From NCBI RefSeq assembly GCF_035942955.1, contig NZ_DASZCQ010000040.1:1-59920 (forward strand): a stretch of 59,920 nucleotides of DNA. The letters are read 5' to 3'. The stretch's first letter is position 1. Every line of letters begins with the position of its first letter. Both the position numbers and the translations under genes were made by a program. The notes beneath the pieces are model-generated. The model saw only the letters and a program-made list of their open reading frames with translations, was not told where the DNA came from and ran no database searches. This DNA comes from DASYTH01 sp035942955. Its GTDB lineage: Bacteria; Actinomycetota; Actinomycetes; Mycobacteriales; Pseudonocardiaceae. Shown here piece after piece: positions 41,942 through 51,136 of the stretch.

Positions 41942-43366
41942 ATGCGGCGCACGGGACTCCGGCGGATCATGCTGACCATCGCGATCGGCCTTGCGGCACC
42001 GGGAGTCGTCGGACCGTCCGGCGCCGTGGCCGCGCCGGACGACCTCCGGCACGGCTGCGACGACGTCAGGTTCTCGTGGCTGCCGGGGTTCGACGACCCC
42101 GCCACCCCCGACGACCTCGACCGGGTCGGCGTGCTCGAGGTGGGATCGCCGCGCGCCCGCAACGTCCTGGTGCTCAACCCCGGCACCTCGGCCGGCGCCG
42201 GATACTTCAAACCGATCGCGCAGGACATCGTCCGGAGCACCCGCTGCCGGTGGCAGGTCTGGTCGGTGGAGCGCCGGGAGAACCGGCTCGAGGACCACTC
42301 GCTGCTCGACGCCGCGAAGCGCAACGCCGTGACGCAGCAACAGTTCTTCGACTACTACCTCGGCTGGCTGGTCAACCCGGCGATCACCGAGCACTTCCAG
42401 CCGGTCCCGGACGCGGCCGTCCCGTTTGCCCGCGGCTGGGGCATGAACGTGGAGATCGAGGACCTGCACCGCGTCGTCACCGCCGCGGCCGAGCGCGGCC
42501 GCCGGGTCGTCCTCGGCGGCCACTCGCTCGGCGGATCGATCACCACCGCGTACGCCACCTGGGACTTCAACGGCCGGCCCGGCGCGCGGAAGCTCGACGG
42601 TCTGGTCTACATCGACGGCGGAAGCAACCCGACCCCGGTCTCCCCCGAGCAGGCGAGCCAGGCGCTGCAGAACCTCAGCACCGGTACGCCGTGGCTGGCC
42701 TTCGGCGGCATCCCGGCGCCGTTCCTCGGGCTGTTCTCCGCCACCGGCTCGACCGGCACCGTCATCAACCCCAACGGCCCGTCCCTCGGGCAGGCCTTTC
42801 CCTTGCTGCCGGCCAACCTCAAGCCGCCGGTGCCCGCGACCAACGAGGCCCAGTTCGGCTACGCGGTCGACACCGAGACCTCCCCGCCGGCGCTGCGGGC
42901 GGCCCAGGTGCACGCCGGCCGCCTCGCCGCAAGCGGCGACCCGCGCGGGTGGGACCGGGCCGGCGAGATCACCCCGATCCAGCGCTACGCCGCCATGATC
43001 TCCGGAACCGGCCTCACCGGCATCGACGGCAGCGCCTGGTACCACCCCCTGCGCCTGACCATCGACGCCGGCGCCGTCGCCGCCGGAAACGCCAACCCCG
43101 CCCAGCAGATCCTCGGCGTCAAAGCCATCCACGGCGCCGACCTCGGCCGCCACCTACCCATCTACGCTTTCGGCGCCGCCCTCGGCGGCGAAGGCGTCCT
43201 CACCGCCGCCAGGGTGCTCGCCGCCCAGTCCGGCATCCCGGACCGCCACCTCACCCTGGTCAACCGCCAGGACACCTATGCCCACAACGACCCCAACTCC
43301 GCCAGCCCCGACAACGACTTCCTCACCACCCTGATCCCGTTCCTGGCCCGGATCGGCCGGGGCTGA
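41942..43366 (+). CDS. Secreted alpha/beta hydrolase
   Basis: 474 residues with a Sec-type leader (RIMLTIAIGLAAPGVVG, cleaved near AVAAPDD). The nucleophile elbow GGHSLGGS and oxyanion strand VLVLNPGTSAG mark an alpha/beta hydrolase; the probable acid is in YIDGGS or AFGAALGGEG and the His in DTYAHNDP. Size and layout are close to uncharacterised actinobacterial exported hydrolases. Substrate unknown. It is preceded by the PucR gene with 86 bases between and converges with the next gene. Confidence 0.8.
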   Translation: MRRTGLRRIMLTIAIGLAAPGVVGPSGAVAAPDDLRHGCDDVRFSWLPGFDDPATPDDLDRVGVLEVGSPRARNVLVLNPGTSAGAGYFKPIAQDIVRSTRCRWQVWSVERRENRLEDHSLLDAAKRNAVTQQQFFDYYLGWLVNPAITEHFQPVPDAAVPFARGWGMNVEIEDLHRVVTAAAERGRRVVLGGHSLGGSITTAYATWDFNGRPGARKLDGLVYIDGGSNPTPVSPEQASQALQNLSTGTPWLAFGGIPAPFLGLFSATGSTGTVINPNGPSLGQAFPLLPANLKPPVPATNEAQFGYAVDTETSPPALRAAQVHAGRLAASGDPRGWDRAGEITPIQRYAAMISGTGLTGIDGSAWYHPLRLTIDAGAVAAGNANPAQQILGVKAIHGADLGRHLPIYAFGAALGGEGVLTAARVLAAQSGIPDRHLTLVNRQDTYAHNDPNSASPDNDFLTTLIPFLARIGRG

Positions 43367-43403
43367 GCGGCCGCAACCCTGTCGTTCTCGGAGCGGCGGC
43401 CGG

Positions 43404-43955
43404 TCAGCTCGCCGAGCTTGTGCCGGACGCCGGCCGAGGCACGCCCCGCACGGGTTCGACCTCGCCCCCGAACACCTCGGCCGCGGTGCGCACGCGCAGC
43501 CGCTCCAGCTCGTCGATCTGCCGGTGGGCGCGGTCGATCAGCTCGCCGAGCCGGTCGGGGTCGAGCCTCGGGTCCCGCTCTGCCCTGGCGCGCAGCGTGC
43601 GCCACCCGGCGGCCTTGCCCTCCACGCCGAGCCGCAACGCCTCCAGCTCGAGCACGGCGCTCAGCGGCGACCTGGCCAGCAGCCGGCCGTTGGGCTTGAG
43701 CCGGCTGAGCTTCTCCGCCGCCCACGCGGCCACGGTCTTGTAGCGCCGGACCGGCACCCCCAGCGCGGCCATCATGTCCCGCAGCGCCGCCTGGTCTTCG
43801 TCGATCTCGTCCGCCAGCCGCGCGAGCGCCTGCCCGCCGGGCCGGTCGCGCTCCGCGGCGGCGAGGCGTTTGGCCAGGTCGGTGCCGACGATGGCGCCGG
43901 CAAGGTGGTCGTTGAGGTAGATGCCGATCAGGGTGTCATCGAGCGAGCTGGCCAT
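43404..43955 (-). CDS. Ferritin-like helical protein of unknown function
   Basis: 183 residues from ATG 43955 (in-frame ATGs at 43967 and 43976 are alternatives). Nearly all-helical with a periodic pattern (LIGIYLNDHLAGAIVGTDLAKRLAAAE, LARLADEIDEDQAALRDMMAALG, LELEALRLGVEGKAAGWRTLRA). It resembles the ferritin-like small proteins of actinomycetes without clear metal ligands. Function unknown. It is divergent from the GH13 gene. Confidence 0.7.
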   Translation of the reverse strand: MASSLDDTLIGIYLNDHLAGAIVGTDLAKRLAAAERDRPGGQALARLADEIDEDQAALRDMMAALGVPVRRYKTVAAWAAEKLSRLKPNGRLLARSPLSAVLELEALRLGVEGKAAGWRTLRARAERDPRLDPDRLGELIDRAHRQIDELERLRVRTAAEVFGGEVEPVRGVPRPASGTSSAS

Positions 43956-44056
43956 GCCTTGGGGCATACCCGCCATCCGGCCCGTTAATCGGCGGCCCAA
44001 GGTGGTAACCCTCGCCGACGCATGACGACGGCCACTGATCATCTCGACGGGACGGT

Positions 44057-45706
44057 GTGTGCACGGTGGAGCGCTGGTACCGCAACACGGTCATCTACTC
44101 GCTGGACGTGTCCATGTTCCAGGATGCCAACGGCGACGGCATCGGCGATCTGCCCGGGCTGATCAGCCGGCTGGACTACCTGTCCCGGCTCGGCGTCGGC
44201 ACCATCTGGCTGAACCCGATCTACCCGTCGCCGCGGCTGGACGGCGGGTACGACATCACCGACTACTACACCATCGACCCGCGGTTCGGCAGCCTCGGCG
44301 ACTTCTCCGAGCTGCTCAACCAGGCCGACGAGCTGGGTCTGCGGATCATGCTCGACCTGGTCGTCAACCACACCAGCGACCAGCACCCGTGGTTCCAGTC
44401 GGCGCGCGCCGACCCCGACTCGCCGTACCGCGACTGGTACGTCTGGTCGGAGACCGAGCCGCCCGACCGGTGGCTGGGCACCGCGTTTCCCGGCGTGGAG
44501 AAGGAAACCTGGACCCACGACCCGGTCGCCGACGCCTGGTACCGGCATCGCTTCTACCGCTGGCAACCCGACCTCAACACCGACAATCCCGAGGTCCGCG
44601 CGGAGATCTACAAGATCATCGGGTACTGGCTGCGGCTGGGCGTCGCGGGCTTCCGCATCGACGCCGCGCCGTTCCTCGTGGAGTCGCGCCGGCCCGACGA
44701 ACCCACCACCTGGCCGGACTACGGCCTGCTCCGGCAGATCCGCGAGACCGTGTCCTGGCGGCGGGCCGACGCCGTGCTGCTTGCCGAGGCCAACGTCGGC
44801 GACGAGGAGCTGCTGGAGTACTTCGGCGAGGGGGACGGCGAGCCGACCCGGATGATGATGCTGTTCGCCTTCCGGCTCAACCAGGCCATCATGCTCGCGC
44901 TGGCCCGCGAGGACGCCGGCCCGGTGCGCGCCGTCCTCGACCGCCTGCCGGACCTGCCCCGGCATGCCCAGTGGGCCACGTTCCTGCGCAACCACGACGA
45001 GGTCGACCTCGGGCGATTATCCGACGACGAGCGGGAGGACGTCTTCGCCGCGTTCGGCCCGGAGCCGGACATGCGGCTCTACGACCGGGGCATCCGCCGG
45101 CGGCTGGCGCCGATGCTGGCCGGCGACCGGCGCCGCCTCGAGATGGCCTACAGCCTGCAGCTGACCATGCCGGGCACGCCGGTGCTGCGCTACGGCGACG
45201 AGATCGGCATGGGCGAGGATCTGTCCCGGCCGGAGCGCGAGGCCATCCGCACCCCGATGCAGTGGTCCCACACCGACAACGCCGGCTTCTCGAGGGCCGA
45301 GCCGGAGCAGCTGATCGCGCCGCCGATCGGCGCCGGCCCGTACGGTTACCCGAAGATCAACGTCACCGAGCAGCGGCTCGACCCGAACAGCCTGCTCACC
45401 TGGTTCGAACGGATCCTGCACACCCGCCGGGAATGCGAGGAGATCGGCACCGGGGAGCACCAGGTCCTCGACTCCGGCCAACCACACGTGCTGGTGCACA
45501 CCGCCACCGGCCAGCGCGGCCGAACCCTGTTCCTGCACAACCTGTCCCCCGACCCGTGCCACTGCTCCCTCGATCCGCGGCTGGCCGGCGACTCCACCCC
45601 GCTCGGCCTGGCCGCCGATGCCGACTACGGCACCGGCGTGGACCTGACCGCCATCGATCTCAACGGCTACGGCTACCGCTGGATCCGCCTCCACCGATCG
45701 TTCTGA
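44057..45706 (+). CDS. GH13 alpha-amylase family enzyme, trehalose synthase-like
   Basis: 549 residues from GTG 44057. All four GH13 regions are present: LDLVVNHTSDQHPWF, GFRIDAAPF (nucleophile Asp), VLLAEANVG (acid/base Glu) and FLRNHDEVDL (transition-state Asp). The opening WYRNTVIYSLDVSMFQDANGDGIGDL and FASRTPMQW-like APMQWS site are characteristic of trehalose synthase/maltose-converting members of GH13_16. There is no leader, so it acts in the cytoplasm. No other trehalose gene is adjacent, so the exact reaction is an inference. Confidence 0.85.
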   Translation: MCTVERWYRNTVIYSLDVSMFQDANGDGIGDLPGLISRLDYLSRLGVGTIWLNPIYPSPRLDGGYDITDYYTIDPRFGSLGDFSELLNQADELGLRIMLDLVVNHTSDQHPWFQSARADPDSPYRDWYVWSETEPPDRWLGTAFPGVEKETWTHDPVADAWYRHRFYRWQPDLNTDNPEVRAEIYKIIGYWLRLGVAGFRIDAAPFLVESRRPDEPTTWPDYGLLRQIRETVSWRRADAVLLAEANVGDEELLEYFGEGDGEPTRMMMLFAFRLNQAIMLALAREDAGPVRAVLDRLPDLPRHAQWATFLRNHDEVDLGRLSDDEREDVFAAFGPEPDMRLYDRGIRRRLAPMLAGDRRRLEMAYSLQLTMPGTPVLRYGDEIGMGEDLSRPEREAIRTPMQWSHTDNAGFSRAEPEQLIAPPIGAGPYGYPKINVTEQRLDPNSLLTWFERILHTRRECEEIGTGEHQVLDSGQPHVLVHTATGQRGRTLFLHNLSPDPCHCSLDPRLAGDSTPLGLAADADYGTGVDLTAIDLNGYGYRWIRLHRSF

Positions 45707-45725
45707 TTGCCACTAAATTCCTCTA

Positions 45726-45753
45726 TTGCTCTCTCTGAAGACCGTGTTAGAGT
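45726..45753 (+). promoter_or_regulatory. Candidate sigma-70-type promoter
   Basis: TTGCTC (45726-45731) and TAGAGT (45748-45753) are 16 bases apart, 31 bases before the GTG of the MerR-like gene, in an unusually AT-rich stretch. GTTA-GAG-TAAC overlaps the -10 region as a small palindrome and may be an operator. Confidence 0.35.
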
Positions 45754-45783
45754 AACTTACGGAACGATACGGAGGGAGCGAGG

Positions 45784-46212
45784 GTGGCTGAGCAGTGGTA
45801 CTCGGTCGAGCAGGTGGCCGACCTGCTCGGCCTGCATGTCAAAACCGTGCGCAACTACGTGCGGGACGGGCGGCTCAAGGCGGTCCGCATCGGCAAGCAG
45901 TACCGGATCTCCCGGGCGGACCTCGAGGCACTGACCGGCGGCCCGGTGGCCGAGCCCGAGCCGGTCCGGCGGCAGCGCCGGGTCGAGGTGACCAGCATCG
46001 TGCTGATCGACGCGATCGACCCGAACACCATGAGCCGGCTGAGCACCCTGCTCCTCGGCTCCGCCAACAGCCGACCGGAGGACGACGAGCGCCTCCGCGT
46101 CGAGACGACCTACGACGAGGAACGGGGCAGCATGAAGATCATCATCATCGGTGGGCCGGACAGCAGCGCGGAGCTGCTCAGGCTCGTCAACGTCGTGCTG
46201 GAGAGCAAATGA
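45784..46212 (+). CDS. MerR/excisionase-type DNA-binding protein
   Basis: 142 residues from GTG 45784 with GGAGGGAG upstream. The N-terminal domain is a helix-turn-helix of the excisionase/MerR class (EQVADLLGLHVKTVRNYVRDGRLKAVRIGKQYRISRADLEAL). The C-terminal half (VTSIVLIDAIDPNTMSRLSTLLLG to LLRLVNVVLESK) is an alpha/beta domain that may sense a ligand. Its stop overlaps the start of the next gene (ATGA), so it probably governs that hydrolase. Confidence 0.82.
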   Translation: MAEQWYSVEQVADLLGLHVKTVRNYVRDGRLKAVRIGKQYRISRADLEALTGGPVAEPEPVRRQRRVEVTSIVLIDAIDPNTMSRLSTLLLGSANSRPEDDERLRVETTYDEERGSMKIIIIGGPDSSAELLRLVNVVLESK

Positions 46213-47072
46213 CCGACATCTACTCCTCGGAGCGGGGCGAGCGGCTGGTCCAGCAGCGGTACCGGGAGCTGCTCGACTCCTGGCCGGTTCGGCACGAGCG
46301 GCGGCACGTCCAGACCCGCCAAGGGGACACCTTCGTCGTGGTCAGCGGTCCCCAGGAGGCGCCGCCGGTGCTGCTCCTGCACGGCTCGACGACCAACGCC
46401 GTCATGTGGATGGGCGACGTGGTCACCTGGGCGCGGGACTTCCGGGTCTACGCCGTCGACGTGATCGGCGAGCCCGGGCTGAGCGCGCCCGCCCGGCCAC
46501 CGCTGGGATCGGACGCCTACGCCGGATGGCTCGACGACGTGCTGGCCGGCCTCGGCCTGTCGACCGTGTCGATCGTCGGCGCGTCGCTCGGCGGCTGGCT
46601 GGCCGTCGACTACGCCACCCGCCGCCCCGACCGCGTCGAGCGCCTCGCCCTGCTGTGCCCCGGCGGCATCGGCCGGCAGAAGTACGGCGTGCTGCTCCTG
46701 GTACTCCTGTTGCTACCGTTCGGAAAGTGGGGCAGGCGCACGGCGCTGCGGCTCTACCTCGGCCGCCCACAGGAGACCGCTCCAACCCCGCAACTGGCCA
46801 AGTACCTGGAGTTCATGCAACTCGTCCAGCGCCACTTCCGCCCCCGGCGGGGCCTGCCCGTCTTCGACGACGCCACCCTGCGCCGGCTCACCATGCCGAC
46901 CCTGGTCATCGCCGGCGAGAAGGACGCGGTCCTCGACTCCGCCGACACCCAACGGCGGCTGACCGCCACCGCTCCACATGCGACAGTCCACCTGCTACCC
47001 GGCGTCGGCCACTTCCCGGCCGGCCAAGCGGCACCGATCCACGAGTTCCTGCGGATGGCCCGCGTTCCGTAG
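46209..47072 (+). CDS. Alpha/beta hydrolase
   Basis: 287 residues. Oxyanion loop LLLHGSTTNAVMW, nucleophile in VGASLGGWLA, acid Asp in EKDAVLD and His in GVGHFPAGQ are all present. No export signal. Translationally coupled to the MerR-like gene. Probably acts on a small ester, lactone or epoxide-type substrate that the regulator may also sense (inference). Confidence 0.85.
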   Translation: MTDIYSSERGERLVQQRYRELLDSWPVRHERRHVQTRQGDTFVVVSGPQEAPPVLLLHGSTTNAVMWMGDVVTWARDFRVYAVDVIGEPGLSAPARPPLGSDAYAGWLDDVLAGLGLSTVSIVGASLGGWLAVDYATRRPDRVERLALLCPGGIGRQKYGVLLLVLLLLPFGKWGRRTALRLYLGRPQETAPTPQLAKYLEFMQLVQRHFRPRRGLPVFDDATLRRLTMPTLVIAGEKDAVLDSADTQRRLTATAPHATVHLLPGVGHFPAGQAAPIHEFLRMARVP

Positions 47073-47084
47073 GGCAGTGCCGCG

Positions 47085-47126
47085 AAGGGACCCTTTCAGA
47101 CGGCCCGGCGTCCTCAAGGGCCCCTT
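47085..47126. repeat. Paired AAGGGnCCCTT palindromes
   Basis: AAGGGACCCTT (47085-47095) and AAGGGCCCCTT (47116-47126) lie just after the hydrolase stop. Short AAGGGNCCCTT elements seem to recur between genes in some Pseudonocardiales genomes (my recollection, not checked). They could serve as terminators or as binding sites. Confidence 0.4.
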
Positions 47127-47137
47127 CATGGCATCTC

Positions 47138-47310
47138 AGGCGGCGCTGGCCCCGAACTCGACCCGGTTGAGGTTGAGCAGGCCGGTGGTCGGGCCGCCGG
47201 GTACGGAGGTGAACACGAGTAGAGGCGGTGGCCGCGGGGGTTGGTCGACGGCGACGGACTGGCTGGCCCAGGAGTTGTTGCCGCTGGTGGCCAGCGGGGT
47301 GCCATGGGGT
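47138..47310 (-). pseudogene. Remnant of a CBM6-type carbohydrate-binding domain
   Basis: The minus strand encodes GTPLATSGNNSWASQSVAVD and, after a Pro-rich patch, LLVFTSVPGGPTTGLLNLNRVEF then a stop. The LVFT..GGP...LLNLN..EF pattern is the last two strands of CBM6-type modules (usually LVFTGGPGGLFNLNWFEF). There is no domain upstream; it directly follows the stop of the isomerase-like gene. A deletion probably fused the tail of an exported CBM6 protein to this position. Confidence 0.6.
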
Positions 47311-47328
47311 GCTCCGTGCGGATGGTGA

Positions 47329-48435
47329 TCAGCGGCGGTAGATGGTCAGCTCGGACATGTTGGTGTAGCTCAGCGCGGCGAAGGTCAGTGACTGCCCGGG
47401 GTTCGCCGTGCCGCCGGGAGCGTTGTCCTGCTCCCAGTTGGCGTGGTGGAAGTCCTGCTCCCCGATGGTCTGGAAGAACTGCTGGAAGTTGATGTCGCCC
47501 TCGCCGAGCGGGACCATGTCGTGTCCATTGGGGACGTTCGGGTTGCGGTCGCCGTCCTTGGCGTGGAACAGCGGGAACCGGTTGGTGCGCGGGGCGACCG
47601 TCAGGATCGGGTCGAACAGGTCGGTCTGCGTCCGGCCGAACCGGTCGGTGTAGGTGCGGTGCTTGAACCTGGCCACGTAGGCCCAGAAGATGTCCATCTC
47701 GAAGAACACGTAGCGCGGGTCGGCAAGGCCGAAGAAGTACTCCAGCCGGCGGAGCCCGGACGAGCGGGTCGGCTTGCCGTCGGCGTCCAGCGGGCCGGTG
47801 TCCAGCAGGAAGCTGTAGGCGATGTCGTGGTTGTGGGTGTACAGCCGCAGGTCCCGCGCCCTGGCCCGGCGGCCCAGCTCGTTCCAGACGTCGGCGGCGG
47901 CGTCCCAGTCGGCCTTGTACGGGCTGTTCACCGGGTCGGCGCCGGTGCCGATGTTGCGCATGCCCAGTTCCTGGGCGATGTCCATCTCCTGCTCGAAGGT
48001 GTCCGGGTCGATCGTTCTGTGCGTGCCGTTGGCGATCAGCCCGTTGTCGTCGAGGATCTTGCGGATCTCCCGCGGCGTGATCTGCCGGCCGAGAATCGAC
48101 GTGTGCTGGTTGTAGCCGGCGAACTCGATCTCCTTGTAGCCCATCTCGGCCAGCCGGGCCAGTACCCGCTCGAAGCCGAACGGCACGCCGCTGTCGTCCG
48201 GGGCCGCGGCGATCCGGTCCCGCACGCTGAACAGGATGATCCCCCGGTTGCGCGCCGGGATCAGCGGCTCCACCCGCAGCCCGTGCCGGTCACCGTGATC
48301 GCTGTCGGCCAGTGCCGGCGTCGCCGTGGCCAGCACCGGCAGCCCCGCCGCGCCGATCATCGCGGCCGCCCCGGCGGAGGCCGTGAACACGTCGCGCCGG
48401 CTGAACCGAGCAGGTCCGTTCCCATTGTCATCCAT
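47329..48435 (-). CDS. Tat-exported sugar phosphate isomerase/epimerase-like protein
   Basis: 368 residues from ATG 48435. The Tat leader reads FSRRDVFTASAGAAAMIG and is cleaved near TPALA. The rest is an AP-endonuclease-2/xylose isomerase-like TIM barrel: LARLAEMGYKEIEFAGYNQH, THRTIDPDTFEQE, YTHNHDIAY and FFEMDIFWA with His, Asp and Glu metal-ligand candidates. Exported members of this family occur near CBM6 or ThuA-domain proteins in actinomycetes, consistent with the CBM6 remnant behind it. In-frame GTG 48447 and TTG 48456 are less likely starts. Substrate unknown. Confidence 0.82.
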   Translation of the reverse strand: MDDNGNGPARFSRRDVFTASAGAAAMIGAAGLPVLATATPALADSDHGDRHGLRVEPLIPARNRGIILFSVRDRIAAAPDDSGVPFGFERVLARLAEMGYKEIEFAGYNQHTSILGRQITPREIRKILDDNGLIANGTHRTIDPDTFEQEMDIAQELGMRNIGTGADPVNSPYKADWDAAADVWNELGRRARARDLRLYTHNHDIAYSFLLDTGPLDADGKPTRSSGLRRLEYFFGLADPRYVFFEMDIFWAYVARFKHRTYTDRFGRTQTDLFDPILTVAPRTNRFPLFHAKDGDRNPNVPNGHDMVPLGEGDINFQQFFQTIGEQDFHHANWEQDNAPGGTANPGQSLTFAALSYTNMSELTIYRR

Positions 48436-48665
48436 GAGGGATGCCACCTTTCGCAACGCGGCTCACGCCGCGGAAATCACGAGGCCAGGGGGTGTGTCGG
48501 GGGGAAGGAGGGTGAGCCGAAGGCTAACCCCGCTCACCGGACTTGTGAAGACTTCAACCAAAAGTCAGGCCTGGTTTCTTCGTTCGCCGGCCTTACTATG
48601 TCCACATTCGACGAAACTCGTCGCCGTGCCGCCGGCGTCCCGGTGCCACACCTACAATCCGCCCA

Positions 48666-49403
48666 ATGATCGAGGTGACCGACCACGCCGGCATCGCCGT
48701 GCTGCGCCTGAACCGCGGGCCGGTCAACGTCCTGGACCTGGAGCTGCTCGGCGCGCTCCCGGACACCCTGGCCGGGGTGGCCGGCGCGGCCGCCGTGGTG
48801 CTCACCGGCGCCGGCCGGTGCTTCTCCGCGGGAGTGGACCTCAAGCGCATCGTCGAGGGCGGCCCGGCCTACGTCGCCGAGTTCCTTCCCGCCCTGAGCA
48901 CCGCCGCGCTCGCCCTCTTCGACCATCCCCGCCCGGTGGTCGCCGCCGTCAACGGGCACGCCCTTGCCGGCGGCTGCGTGCTGGCCGCCGCGTGCGACGT
49001 CCGGCTGATGTCGGCCGGCACCATCGGCCTCACCGAGCTGGCCGCCGGTGTCCCCTTCCCCGCCGTGCCAATGGAAATCATGCGCCACGCGGTCGGCGCC
49101 GCGGCGTCCGAGCTGGTGCTCACCGCCCGCGTCATGGACCCCGCCGCCGCGCGCGGCCTCGGCCTCATCCACGACGTGGTCGAGCCCGACGACCTGCTGT
49201 CCGCGGCCCTGCTGCGGGCCGAGCGGCTGGCGACCACCCCCGCCGCGGTCTACGCGTTGAGCAAGGAGCAGCTGCACCGGCCCACCCGCGACCGCATCGA
49301 CGCCACCCGCCCGCTGGACGACCCGCGGGTCCTCGAGCTGTGGAGCTCCCCCGCCACCCACCAGACCCTGCGCGAGTTCCTGGCCGCCCTGGCCAACCGG
49401 TGA
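48666..49403 (+). CDS. Enoyl-CoA hydratase/isomerase family protein
   Basis: 245 residues. Oxyanion-hole elements GRCFSAGVDLKRI and NGHALAGGCVLAAACDVRLMS are clear. In the catalytic Glu region GLTELAAGVPFP keeps one Glu, as in many hydratases. The C-terminal helices follow. Probably a step of fatty acid or branched-chain degradation; the sequence does not single out the substrate. Confidence 0.87.
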   Translation: MIEVTDHAGIAVLRLNRGPVNVLDLELLGALPDTLAGVAGAAAVVLTGAGRCFSAGVDLKRIVEGGPAYVAEFLPALSTAALALFDHPRPVVAAVNGHALAGGCVLAAACDVRLMSAGTIGLTELAAGVPFPAVPMEIMRHAVGAAASELVLTARVMDPAAARGLGLIHDVVEPDDLLSAALLRAERLATTPAAVYALSKEQLHRPTRDRIDATRPLDDPRVLELWSSPATHQTLREFLAALANR

Positions 49404-49533
49404 GGCCGCCCGGACCCACCCGCCGGGGGTGGATCGGTGACCGGGGCGCGCCGAATTAGGCATCCGTTACCGATGTCCGACCGCCCGCCGGAAGGGGACA
49501 GTGCTGGCATCCGTCGATGCCAGGAGGACTGCC

Positions 49534-51030
49534 ATGCAGCGCAACGCCGTCGGGGCGCGCCCGCTGGAGCCGGCCGGGGACGAGCTGCGCGCGTTGCTGG
49601 CCGCGGCCGTGGACTACGTCGTCGGGGTGGTGGACCGGCTGCCCGACGAGCCGATCACCGACAGCGACGGGGTGGCCGAGCTGCTCGCCGATCCCGCGCT
49701 CCGCGGGGCGCCGCCGGCGCGCGGCCGGCCGGTCACCGAGCTGCTCGGCGTGCTGGACCGGGCCGCCGCCAAGGGGGTCAACCCGGGCAACCCCGGCCTG
49801 ATGGCGTTCGTCCCGGGCAGCGGGATCGTCGCCGCGGCCGTCGCCGATCTGCTCGCCGGGGTGCTCAACCGCTACACCGGGATCGCGTACCCGGCGCCCG
49901 GCCTGGTCGCGCTGGAGGCCGACCTGCTGCGCTGGCTTGCCGACCTGGTCGGCCTTCCGGCGTCCGCGGCCGGGATCCTGACCACCGGCGGCTCCATGGC
50001 CAACCTGTCGGCGATGATCACCGCCCGGCACGCGATGCTCGGCTCCGACTTCGCCCGCGGCACCGTGTACGTCACCGAGCAGACGCACCACTCGATCGCC
50101 AAGGCCCTGCGCCTGGCCGGTTTCCCGCCCGCCGCGGTGCGGGTGGTTCCGGTCGACCCGCACCTGCGGATGGATTTGGCCGCGCTGACCACGATGATCA
50201 GCGTCGACCGGGGCGCGGGGCGCCGGCCGTTCTGCGTCGTGGCCACGGCCGGCACCACCAACACCGGCGTCGTCGACCAGCTCGCCGCCATCGCGCACAT
50301 CGCCGCCACGCAGAAGCTGTGGCTGCACATCGACGCCGCCTACGGCGGTTTCTTCCAGCTCACCGAGCGCGGGCGGCAGCGGCTGCGCGGGATCGACCGG
50401 GCCGACTCGGTCATCCTCGATGCCCACAAAGGACTGTTCCTGCCGTTCGGCACCGGCTGCCTGCTGGTGCGCGACGGCGACACGCTGCGCGACGCGCACA
50501 GCGGGCACGATCCGGAGTACCTGCGGGACATGCCGAAGACCGAGCTGCCGGACTTCGCCGACTACGGCCCCGAGCTCACCCGCGACTTCCGCGGGCTGCG
50601 CCTGTGGCTGCCGCTGCACCTGCACGGCGTGGACGCCTTCCGCGCCGCGCTGGACGAGAAGCTCGACCTCGCCGAGTACGTCCACCGCGAGCTGTCCGCC
50701 GACCCCAACCTCACCGTGCTCGCCCCGCCCCAACTGTCCACCGTGACCTTCCGGCACCGGGCCGGCGAGGAGATCACCGCCGCGGTCCTCGACCGCGTCA
50801 ACGCCGAGCGCCGGGTCTTCCTGTCGAGCACCCGCGTCAAGGGCCAGTACACCGCGCGGATCTGCGTGCTCAACCACCGCACCGACCACACCAGGGTCGC
50901 CGAGGCCGTCACTGCCATACGCCGCCACTCCGCGCAAGTCCCCGCCTCCCCGAACCCCGAGTTGTCCACACCCACCCCACCCATCCACAACCCCACCCAA
51001 TTCGATCTTCCCCCCCGTTTCCGCTGGTAA
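49534..51030 (+). CDS. PLP-dependent amino acid decarboxylase (group II)
   Basis: 498 residues from ATG 49534, chosen because AGGAGG sits at 49522-49527 with 6-base spacing; the in-frame GTG 49501 is less suitable. Features: GVLNRYTGIAYPAPGLVALE, TTGGSMANLSAM, QTHHSIAKAL (His stacks on PLP), ATAGTTNTGVVDQ, HIDAAYGG (Asp) and ILDAHKGLFLPFG with the Schiff-base Lys. These define the aromatic/glutamate/diaminobutyrate decarboxylase group. The C terminus (Pro/Thr-rich) is probably disordered. Which amino acid it takes cannot be read. Confidence 0.85.
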   Translation: MQRNAVGARPLEPAGDELRALLAAAVDYVVGVVDRLPDEPITDSDGVAELLADPALRGAPPARGRPVTELLGVLDRAAAKGVNPGNPGLMAFVPGSGIVAAAVADLLAGVLNRYTGIAYPAPGLVALEADLLRWLADLVGLPASAAGILTTGGSMANLSAMITARHAMLGSDFARGTVYVTEQTHHSIAKALRLAGFPPAAVRVVPVDPHLRMDLAALTTMISVDRGAGRRPFCVVATAGTTNTGVVDQLAAIAHIAATQKLWLHIDAAYGGFFQLTERGRQRLRGIDRADSVILDAHKGLFLPFGTGCLLVRDGDTLRDAHSGHDPEYLRDMPKTELPDFADYGPELTRDFRGLRLWLPLHLHGVDAFRAALDEKLDLAEYVHRELSADPNLTVLAPPQLSTVTFRHRAGEEITAAVLDRVNAERRVFLSSTRVKGQYTARICVLNHRTDHTRVAEAVTAIRRHSAQVPASPNPELSTPTPPIHNPTQFDLPPRFRW

Positions 51031-51045
51031 AATGGACGTGGGCTC

Positions 51046-51068
51046 GCCCCCCGTGGAGCGGTGGGGGC
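51046..51068. terminator. GC-rich hairpin between convergent genes
   Basis: GCCCCC (51046-51051) pairs with GGGGGC (51063-51068) across an 11-base loop. A second perfect palindrome, GGGATCGCGATCCC, follows at 51086-51099. Together they lie between the convergent decarboxylase and LAL regulator genes and could stop transcription from both sides. No U-tract, as is usual in actinomycetes. Confidence 0.45.
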
Positions 51069-51136
51069 TGGGTAGGGGCAGAGCTGGGATCGCGATCCCG
51101 GGCATGTCCCGCGCTGGGGTAGCCGCATGCGGGGCG

